NCBI RefSeq assembly: GCF_902459465.1
Contig: NC_047082.1
Coordinates: 12,214,807-12,278,806 of the forward strand
Length of the DNA: 64,000 nucleotides
Direction: 5' to 3'
Source of the DNA: Asterias rubens
Lineage: Eukaryota > Echinodermata > Asteroidea > Forcipulatida > Asteriidae
Shown: positions 57,001-64,000 of the stretch, piece by piece
Position numbering within the stretch: position 1 is the stretch's first letter
Layout: every line of letters begins with the position of its first letter
Program-made: the position numbers and the translations under genes
Notes under the pieces: model-generated
Seen by the model: the letters and a program-made list of their open reading frames with translations, nothing else
Databases searched by the model: none
Told to the model about the DNA's origin: nothing

Positions 57001-60000
57001 GACTTACCAGGTAATTTGCCATTGTTTATGTAGTTCTGAGCATTTATGCGCACATTCCCTATCTGCTGCCACCAAGCGTCCAAAAATCTGCCATCGAAGT
57101 GCCGCCGTGCCGTGTACCAATCGCTACGGATACGGGAAAGCGCCATTATATGAAAGAGGAAAGAAAAACATTCTTTTCCTCTGCAACTCACACCTGTTAT
57201 TTCCATATGATTTGTTTCAAAACAGTGGAGTTATTTGGATCGTTCTCAAACCATTAGTGCTGCCGACTGCACCATTAGAAGAATTGTGGGTCCCTTATAC
57301 TCTAAACGTTTTCAAAATGTCCTTCAAAGGCAAACGACAAAATAAGAACCGCCATCTAGATTCCATGGATGACGACGGGCCATTGAGACATTCTTTTCCT
57401 TTACATCTTTATTGAAATATTTATTTATCCGCTTTTTAAATCTACAGCTGTTTTCTTTGGTGTTCTTAATGTTGGTGTGACATATCTCATGTCAATCTTG
57501 GGCGACATCATGCCGGTGAGTGTTACGTGATCATCCAAGTAAAGATTCAATTGATGTCGTCGTTTTTGATCCGATTCAAACAGTTTGACATTTCATGCAG
57601 AGCAAGTGCCATTGTTACGAGTATGATGCAGAATAATGCTTCGCGCTTTGGCATGCATTTGTATTCACTTGTGTTTGTGTTTGCAAATTAATATGACGTA
57701 ACACAAGGGAAACTGACTTCATAAAAAAAAATGTGCAGGCTGACTAAATACACACAACACACAAACCTCTAACGACTCTTCCCAATTTATGGTTATCCCT
57801 TTAACCGTTTGCAGGGATTTGGTTTTGAACATCTGCTGATGACAGTTGTTATACTTTGTTTTAACATTGACAGCCCCTGTCTAAATTGTAATACAATTTT
57901 ATGTCTAAAGATTTATTATTTTAATTAAAAAAATATAAAAATACCTAATATTATGCTTAATTCTTTCTTTTTTTCAGGCGCTGATTGGCCTCATCGGTGG
58001 TACAAATGGCCCTGTCATGGGTGTATTCATTCTTGGTTTTATGTTTCCGAGATGTAACTCAAAGGTAAGACAGCAACAAAGCAAAACAGGGGCACAAATT
58101 TAGAAACAAGGGCAAAGTGGATTTTAGTTTGTCACAAAAACTCATGCTACTCGCGTTTAATATGCGTGCTCTGTATGTAATGGATGGTGATAACGTACGC
58201 CTTGAATAACGAAACAGTATATGGAATATAAAGGCATTTGGAAGTTAAAAAACTATTATGGGTCTTGTTTTACATATAGAACTATTATGTAATATTATTG
58301 AACGTATTTAACTTTATTCGTATAGCACTCGCCCTAACCTACCTGAAGGTCTAAGCATTCAATATAAGAAGGTAGCAAAACTAATGTGCAAATTCAATAT
58401 CGATGAACAAGGTAGACAATCACTGTACAAACCTACGGGAATGTCCACTATCCAATATAGCTGTACCAGGTAGACATTCACTGTACAAGTTACGGGAATG
58501 TCCAATATCCAATATAGTTGTACAATATCGAACATCGATGTACACGATAGACATTTACTGTACAAACCTACGACAATGTCCAGTATCTAATATGCCGTTA
58601 GGGTAGATATTCATTGTACAAAACTACGGGAATATCCAATACCCAATATAGCTGTACCAGGTAGGCATTCACTATACAAAAATACGGGAATGTCCAATAT
58701 CCAATGTAGCTGATGTACAAGGTAGACATTCACTGTACAAACCTCCAGTATCTAATAGGCCGTTAGGGTAGATACTCACTGTACAAAACTACGGGAATGT
58801 CCAACATCCAATAGAGCTGTACCAGGTAGGCATCCACTGTACAAACCTACGGGAATGTCCAGTATCTAATAGGCCGTTAGGGTAGATATTTACTGTACAA
58901 AACTACGGGAATATCCAATATCCAATGTACAGGGTATCATTCACTGTACAAATCTATACTGGAATATCCAATACCCACTATCGATGTACAAGGTATACAT
59001 TCACTGTACAAACCTTTACGGGAAAATCCAATATCCAATATAGCTGATGCACAAGGTAGACATTCACTGTAGAAACCTACGGGAATGTCCATTATCCAAT
59101 ATAGATGTACACGGTTCATTCACAATGATACAAACCTTCTGGGATGTCCAATATCCAATATCGAAAAAGTAACATTGATATTCGCTGTATACAAACCTTT
59201 GCGAATGTCCAAACCAATATGAAACTGACTTTACTGACATGTATTAAGGGGTGCGTTCGTTTAGCTTCCCTGGGTCGACCCCGGTGTGTGGCGGTTTTTT
59301 TTTTCCAGGACGAACGTGGGTAATTATCTGCACACGTTCGTCCTGGAAAAACAAACTGCCACACACCGGGGTCGCCCCGGGGAAGCTAAACGAACGCACC
59401 CATAATTCCATCAGGGTGCTCTTGTGGGTTTTATTTGTGGCATTACTCTCGGTATGTGGATCTTCATTGGTTCCGTCGTGTACCAGGAGACCCCACCCAC
59501 CCTGCCTCTCTCCGTTGAAGGATGCCTCGTGGAGACGGTCACCAACGACACCATCAGCGCGGCTTTCGGCTACAACATGACCACATCGCCGGGTACCACC
59601 GATGTGGGTTATATCACGAGTAATCCAACAATGGGGTTGTATACGAACGTCACAGATGGATTAAACACAACAGTTGTTGAACCCGATAATGGAGGGTAAG
59701 GGTCATTAGGCAACCAGTTCCAGGCAATCTTAAATATTTGATTACATTCATGTCTGATTATTTTCTTGGGAAAGACATTGTTTGAAAATAAAATATATCC
59801 CAAAGTGCTACCAAAGTGGTCCTGTAGCTCAAGCTGCAGTTGGTTGCCCTGAGGAGTTAAGGCACTCAGACACGTTGTTATACACTCAACATTATTCGCA
59901 TTTATTTCAACAGTAATGTTTACAGAAGAACCTAGGCCTATTGGTTTCATAACATCAAACACACTGATTTAAAGCCATTATACACTTTCGGTGAACAGTA

Positions 60001-63000
60001 TTGTCCAAAGTCCCACACTTCGTGTATCACAACTTATATATAAAATAACAAACCTGTAAAAATTTAGGCTCAATCTGTCATCTGAGTCGGGAGAAAATAA
60101 CGGGGAAATCCCACCCTTGTTTCCGCACGTTTCGCCGTGGCATGGCGTGTGTTTAAAAAGAAATTGGTAATTTTCGACAACGAGAATTGATAATTGTTTT
60201 AATGTTTTCTCGAAAAGTAGAGCATTTCATGGAATAATATTTCAAGAGAAGTCTTGCACCATTGTACCCTTCTTTAAACCCTGTAAGTTATTTGTAAATC
60301 TGTGAACTTTTTTGTTTGTGCCGAAAGTGTACAGTGGCTTTAATCATGGAAGTTTTCGTTAAAACGTGATAAGGTCATGCTTTTTAGGCTCAAAAATGGG
60401 CAGACTGCTGACAACCAATGTCATAAAAATAAACTTTAAAATGAAAACGTTAATTTCTCTTTGGTTTTTTTCTTTTTTATTAGGGGACTTTATATTTACA
60501 AGATCAGCAGGTGGTGGTATCCTGCTATAACCACATGCACAGTTGTAATAGTCGGAATGATTACCAGTCTTATTACAGGTAAGTCATACCGGAGGATGCT
60601 TGCAATTATGCCGCCACATCAACTCGTACATACACGATGTTCAAAGGGAAGGTACACGTTTGGTAATTAATACTCAAAACCATTTTGCTTAAAAACTGAC
60701 TTGGTAACGAGCATTGGAGAGCTGTGTTGTGAGAAACGGCTCCCTCTGAAGTAGCACAGATTTTGAGAAAGAGGTAATTTCTCACAACAAATAATAAAGG
60801 ACTTCTCTATAGCCAGAAGTGTTTTATTTCTATCTGAAAGCACACAAATTCGTCAACAAGGGTGTTTTTCCCTCACAATTTTCTCGCAACTTCGATGACC
60901 AGTTTAGCTCAAATTTCCATAGGTTTTTTATTTTATGCTCATGTTGGGATACACCAAGTGAGAAGACTGGTCTTTTATTGTACATTCCCTTTAAGTTTAG
61001 ACTTGTCGTGTAGTATAGTTTGGCAAAACCTAAGTCTGTTAATAATGTGTTGGCTTACTGAAGAACAGCCGAAGGGAATAAGTAGGCCTACTATGTGGTG
61101 GCACTGCAGGGACACCAACCTAAACGTTAACATTCACGTTATTTGCACATTCGAAAATACTCACGCAAATAAAAAAAAAATGCTATTTAGGTACAAATTG
61201 TGAATAATATTCGTGATTTGAACCCCGAATCGTGAATGTGTACGTATCTATTTACGTGGTCAACGTAACAATTAAAGATTTGCGGGGTACAATCAATAAC
61301 GTATCCAGTTTAAATATTCAAGAACGCGAGAATAAGTCAAATTCGAGGTGGAAGGAAGAAGACACGCTCATGGAGCCATTTGAATTTAAAATAACGGTTG
61401 GTTTTCTTTGAATTAAGATATTTTAGCAGTCTGCGGCGTAACATGTTGAACCTGCTGAGCAACCCAAAACAAGGTGTCAAAGCGTACAAAAATGTCTCTA
61501 ATTTTTTAATTAAAAACAATAAATCCATCTCAGTTAACCAGAAAAACAGTTAAATTTATTCAATTTGACATTGTTCTTTGGTGAAGGTTTTCATGACAGT
61601 ACTGGGATGAATCCGGATTTGTTCGTTGACTGGCGGTCATCATGCTGTTGGTGTTGGAACATAAATCGAGGACATAATATTATGAACATGGTATGTCGAT
61701 TTACTTTTTGTTACTTTGTTGAACTGGTCTTTTTCTCTTGATGATCATAACATTTTCAATTCTTGTCTGCTGTTTTGTATTATTGTCACACCATAATGAA
61801 ATTTGACTAAATTTAATTCAATTTCAATGTGCAATTTTATATGTGTTAATGTAGGGGAGTGGTTTAACTATTCCACATTTTGTTTAGTTTTAGCAACTTG
61901 CCTCCTATTTAATTTCTATTTTTACAGGCAGTGGACACTATTGGTAAAATACTCAAAATAATTGTTAGCATAAAACCTTTCTTGGTAACGAGTAATGGGG
62001 AGAGGTTGATGGTATAAAACACTGTGAGAAACGGCTCCCTCTGAAGTGCCATATTTTTCGAGAAAAAAGTAATTTTCCACGAATTTGATTTCGGGACCTC
62101 GGATTTAGAACTTGAGGTCTCGAAATCAACTATCTAAACGCACACAACTTCGTTTGACAGGTGTGTTTTTTCTTTCATTATTATATTGCAAGTTTGATGA
62201 CCGATTGAGCAAAAATGTTCACAAGTTTGTTATTTTATATGCATATGCACACTAACGGTGAAGGCTCGTCTTTGACAATACCAACAGTGTTGTTTTGCAA
62301 TAATTCAGCCTTTTTGCTGCGAGGACAGTTTTTTTTAATAAACCATTTCATCTATTATAATAATATCTATCTATCGAAACGATGCAAGGCAAATAGGCCA
62401 TACTCAAACTATATTAAATAATATACTAACTGGTATTAAAGTCCTTATTAATAGACGAACAAACACAACTAGGTGTCGAAGGTGGCTCAAGCGCTAGACT
62501 TGACTCAAGTGCCAATCCCGTTTAGTCCTTTAATTTCCAGTCCCGTCGCTGAACGTCAGAAAACTCCCCCAACCCGGTGCCGCGCCTCGGGCTGCAATTC
62601 TCAGGACCCGTCTCCATTCGGGACAACAGCTCCATTCTCGGCGGATGTATAGGGACCTCTAGCACGAGAAAGACACTTGAATCAGGTCTTTTCTAGCACA
62701 GGCCGATACAAGTACCTTATAGACCTTATTGTTTATCCTTACCCCATCTGTTATTTTTACTTATTTATTTATTTTTAATTTAATTTATTTTTTATTCTTA
62801 ATATATATTTAGCATTTTCTATTGGTTTTTAATTTTCTGCTTTTATTATTGCTTTGTGTACTATATTATGTTAAATCTATATTAATGTTATTGTGTACCC
62901 CAGATGTGGAGCAACAGATCTACGGATCATAATATGTATTTGCTTTTGTTGTCCCTTGCCCATCTTGGGGTATAATGTTGTCAATGTATTTTGTTTTGTA

Positions 63001-63421
63001 CTGTTATGGCGAATAAAATAATAATAATAATAATAATAATAATTATGGATTGACGTCATCCAGCCGCCATCTTAGAGGAAAAACGGTGACGAAACAATCG
63101 AGACGTACAGATTTGTACGCGCGGCGCACAGTATTGGCCAATGAGCAACCTCCTTTTGACCTCAATGTGAGGGCACCCTACTGAAATGACGTCATATGCA
63201 TAAGGTCTATTGTATTTCACAGTGATGTTTGTGTTTTCTTCACTTTTTTCTCTTCTCGTTGTTCTTTTTTACCCGTTTGTTTTTACTCACAGGACAACCC
63301 CGAGTATTCAATCGTGGATCATCATGGGCCTATGAGCGTTGCAGAAAGGCATAATGACTCCGATTCGGAGGCGTTCGAGAGTCACGTGGAAAAAAATCCC
63401 CTCACAATAACCACAGTCTAA
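42037..63421 (+). CDS. SLC5A8-like sodium-coupled solute transporter, paralogue 2 (16 coding exons)
   Basis: Exons: 42037-42183, 44998-45198, 46159-46224, 48310-48361, 48999-49066, 53204-53355, 54615-54755, 55636-55765, 56280-56368, 56840-56952, 57448-57515, 57978-58064, 59415-59695, 60484-60578, 61587-61690, 63293-63421; 640 aa. All introns are GT-AG, with the same phases as paralogue 1. An in-frame TAG at 42013 precedes the ATG. The protein should be a sodium:solute symporter of the plasma membrane. Helix 1 follows WADYVVL, exon 2 has GTVSEVYFRG, exon 6 starts GGIKAVLWADCFQ, and S349, S352 and S353 fit the second sodium site. The exon 13 loop is 16 residues longer than in paralogue 1 and carries four N-glycosylation sequons (N482, N492, N516, N522). 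A WRSSCCWCW cluster follows the last helix. The C-terminus is ITTV, a class I PDZ ligand. Substrate unproven; the subfamily suggests monocarboxylates. Confidence 0.92.
42276..42651 (-). repeat. TTAA-1 MITE, full-length, in intron 1 of paralogue 2
   Basis: Intact TTAA at both ends; some internal loss around the cttcgacgacc segment. Confidence 0.85.
42826..43189 (+). repeat. TTAA-1 MITE, full-length, second copy in intron 1 of paralogue 2
   Basis: Opposite orientation to the copy 175 bp upstream, so the pair could form a large hairpin in the pre-mRNA. Confidence 0.85.
44166..44514. repeat. TTAA-5 palindromic MITE
   Basis: Left TTAAAGATGCTATGTCAGAT and right ATCTGACAGAGCATCTTTAA. The arms include 'tttttggcc' / 'ggccaaaaa'. 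It lies in intron 1 of paralogue 2. Confidence 0.75.
45673..46103. repeat. TTAA-3 MITE, full-length, in intron 2 of paralogue 2
   Basis: TTAAAGGGTATAATATGTAC at the left and AAATCCTTTAA at the right. The central palindrome ttaaccagttatg / cataactggttaa is inherited from the family. Confidence 0.7.
46481..46905. repeat. Minisatellite with a 'gatcggtg(a/g)tggctttttg' unit
   Basis: Tandem copies of about 36 bp (gatcggtgatggctttttgc + aatcggtcaactttagg), cleanest at 46680-46870 and degenerating to the left. It lies in intron 3 of paralogue 2. Confidence 0.85.
47260..47520. repeat. Minisatellite, unit of about 64 bp
   Basis: Four diverged copies of a unit with agtattggcccagaaaa and accattttgccaaaatggtg. 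The latter is itself a small palindrome (ccattttgccaaaatgg). It lies in intron 3 of paralogue 2. Confidence 0.75.
48406..48726 (+). repeat. TTAA-1 MITE, right end replaced by (AAT)n
   Basis: The left end is intact. It breaks at 'aacctctccccgtt', followed by (AAT)n and 'ttatagcgccaaagtccgcc', another retroposon tail. It lies in intron 4 of paralogue 2. Confidence 0.8.
49175..49383 (+). repeat. TTAA-1 MITE, internally deleted
   Basis: TTAA at both ends, but only about 209 bp: the segment right of the central hairpin is gone. It starts 108 nt after exon 5 of paralogue 2. Confidence 0.8.
49385..50640. repeat. Foldback element with arms around 'gagctccaa'
   Basis: The left arm (about 49430-49605: aataaccattttgaataccc, gctttgttgcagcatggcgg) is inverted in the right arm (about 50385-50580). 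The loop holds a GC-richer block (49890-50045) with an inverted CCAAT box (gattggtc). It lies in intron 5 of paralogue 2. Confidence 0.6.
50128..52990. mobile_element. FB-like foldback element with 20-bp tandem repeats in both arms
   Basis: The arms (left about 50655-51150, right about 52590-52990) are inverted copies built from tandem aactctattttcgggaaact units. Both also carry a 'cttcagggccacc'-like block and an 'accaacgttg' block at the loop side. The outer end ggccaaaactagtaaatatc (50150) matches gatatttactagttttggcc (52959) and is split from the left arm by the right half of the 49385-50640 element. The loop of about 1.4 kb is unrelated single-copy-looking sequence with one 103-codon frame (- strand, 51759-51448) that I do not recognise. 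Confidence 0.75.
53484..53861 (-). repeat. TTAA-1 MITE, full-length, in intron 6 of paralogue 2
   Basis: The left end is degenerate (TTTA) and the right TTAA is shared with the TTAA-4 element that follows. Confidence 0.85.
53858..54248. repeat. TTAA-4 foldback element, complete
   Basis: Left TTAAAGGGAAACGTTGCC, right GGCAACGTGTGTCCCTTAA; inner arms aactaacacg / catgttagtt. Flanked on both sides, TTAA to TTAA, by TTAA-1 copies. Confidence 0.75.
54245..54566 (-). repeat. TTAA-1 MITE, right end lost near an exon
   Basis: Third element of a TTAA-joined trio (53484-54566). It breaks off after 'gagctcaaatttatatgg', 48 nt before exon 7 of paralogue 2. Confidence 0.8.
54849..55325 (+). repeat. tRNA-derived SINE (family L) with an internal insertion
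   Basis: gtcgtgaccgagcggttaag and gggttcgaatcc give boxes A and B; the tail 'cgccttgagtaccttgtttg' ends at 'gcgctatataagacg'. About 170 bp (55087-55255) absent from the copy at 10195 lie in the middle. In intron 7 of paralogue 2. Confidence 0.7.
56405..56655 (-). mobile_element. LINE polyprotein C-terminal fragment, minus strand
   Basis: The - strand frame 56634-56407 reads ...RRVGRPTLSWIDGLTRW, the GRP-L-W-D motif common near the C-terminus of LINE reverse transcriptase proteins. No other part of the element remains. In intron 9 of paralogue 2. Confidence 0.55.
56980..57090 (+). repeat. Palindromic family K element downstream of exon 10
   Basis: ggaacgctaggtggcagcag at the left and ctgctgccaccaagcgtcc at the right are inverted arms, with 'ctgagcatttatgcgcac' between. 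It begins about 28 nt after the exon 10 donor of paralogue 2. Confidence 0.7.
58360..59225. repeat. Minisatellite with a 'gacattcactgtacaaacct' unit
   Basis: A dozen or so irregular copies of a 50-70 bp unit containing attcactgtacaaacctacg, ggaatgtccaatatccaat and gctgtaccaggtag, in intron 12 of paralogue 2. Short frames on both strands are repeat artefacts. Confidence 0.85.
59248..59402. repeat. Palindromic MITE abutting the exon 13 acceptor of paralogue 2
   Basis: ggggtgcgttcgtttagctt and aagctaaacgaacgcaccc are inverted ends; inner arms ccaggacgaacgtg and cacgttcgtcctgg are perfect. It stops 12 nt before the exon (59415). TTAA (59244) precedes it but ATAA follows. Confidence 0.85.
59969..60343. 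repeat. TTAA-2 MITE, full-length, in intron 13 of paralogue 2
   Basis: TTAAAGCCATTATACACTTT at the left and AAAGTGTACAGTGGCTTTAA at the right; a central tattttcg-type hairpin around 'cgacaacgagaattg'. Best copy of this family in the window. Confidence 0.75.
60641..60994 (-). repeat. Variant TTAA-1 MITE
   Basis: Starts TCAAAGGGAAGGTACACG and ends GTACATTCCCTTTAA, so its ends differ from the main family. The interior (aacggctccctctgaagt, tcgcaacttcgatgacc) is clearly TTAA-1, suggesting an end-swapped subfamily. In intron 14 of paralogue 2. Confidence 0.65.
61923..62292 (-). repeat. TTAA-1 MITE in intron 15 of paralogue 2
   Basis: Left end TTACAGGCAGTGGACAC; the right end is decayed at 'ccaacagtgttg'. 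The interior is well conserved. Confidence 0.8.
62495..62690. repeat. 'acttgactcaagtccc' family element, copy 3
   Basis: Left agacttgactcaagtgcc and right agacacttgaatcaggtct. A 'gtcgctgaacgtcagaaaac' segment matches the copy at 11825. Confidence 0.6.
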
Positions 63422-64000
63422 CTTATTCCTTACGTTTTCTAAACAAATCTCAAGACTTCATAATTGTATCAGAACTTTATTTTAGTTTTTTAAAATAAGC
63501 GGGCAATTTAAAAATTACAAGTTCCCCACTTATTCGCCTGAAAATGATCAGAAAAACTGTCATTCTTGTTTTTAGCTTTGATTGAGGGCACTCTTTTTTT
63601 AGTGCTTTCAAAATCAGTTTGTACATGTGTCATTGCTTGAGCTTGTCATTTTTAAATGCAGTTATCTATTATTATAGTGTAGTTTTAGCATAACATTGCT
63701 TATGATTGAAAATTTCCTCATATTAAAATGGGTGAATTTGATTAGCTTCCCATGGTCGAGCCATTCTGGCCCAGAGCATTTTTAGTAGCTTTTATGTCAA
63801 CTTTTGTGGTCCCCCTGCATCAGACCTAGATCACGACGAAAACATTTACAATGGCTGCCATTTTGTTTAAATTCGTCAGAACCCTTTAAAGTGTGACACA
63901 CTTTTTACCCGTAAATCAGTAACTCTTTGAACTTGATGCTTTTTGTTTTGTATTTGTAGTTCCCTACTTTTGTGTCAAATTTGCATGTAAAATCAATTTT
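63422..64000 (+). other. 3' flank of paralogue 2
   Basis: Presumed 3' UTR. No AATAAA was found before the window ends, so the transcript may continue past it or use a variant signal. Confidence 0.35.

Noticed and set aside
58359..59119. Several Cys/Tyr-rich frames on the - strand
   Set aside because: They follow the minisatellite period and have no independent support.

Overview
This is eukaryotic, animal genomic DNA: coding sequence is split into short exons with GT/AG introns, and the spaces between are packed with SINEs, LINE fragments and palindromic DNA transposon remnants. The repeat content suggests a marine invertebrate deuterostome, most likely an echinoderm and perhaps a sea star; that is inference from repeat style and recollection, not from a diagnostic gene. 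The genes are a tandem cluster of sodium:solute symporters of the SLC5 family, in the SLC5A8-like (sodium-coupled monocarboxylate transporter) group, all on the + strand. (1) Positions 97-228 hold what looks like only the last coding exon of an upstream paralogue. (2) Paralogue 1 runs from 8682 to 28458 in 16 coding exons (623 aa in my model). (3) ATPSCKMT (FAM173B), a mitochondrial protein-lysine methyltransferase, runs from 35220 to 38633 in 4 coding exons. (4) Paralogue 2 runs from 42037 to 63421 in 16 coding exons (640 aa). The two complete paralogues share every intron position and phase, so they arose by whole-gene duplication; the methyltransferase gene lies between them. They differ mainly in the glycosylated loop encoded by exon 13, in exon 15 and in the C-terminal tail. 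Paralogue 2 ends in a class I PDZ ligand and paralogue 1 does not. The rest is repeat sequence. At least six palindromic element families end in TTAA (most as TTAAAG...); the commonest has about 15 copies here. There are also a 2 kb palindrome at 5976-8034, a foldback element with 20-bp tandem repeats in its arms at about 50.1-53.0 kb, tRNA-derived SINEs, three dead LINE fragments (the best keeps most of a reverse transcriptase at 30.9-32.6 kb, - strand), several minisatellites and a perfect (AAT)n tract of about 280 bp. I saw no prokaryotic, viral or CRISPR features. The observations most worth follow-up are the third paralogue exon, the exon 15 splice-site choice with a decayed copy of that exon in the next intron, the divergent C-termini, a transposon abutting a splice acceptor, a dispersed element carrying a CTCF-like motif, and the foldback element.
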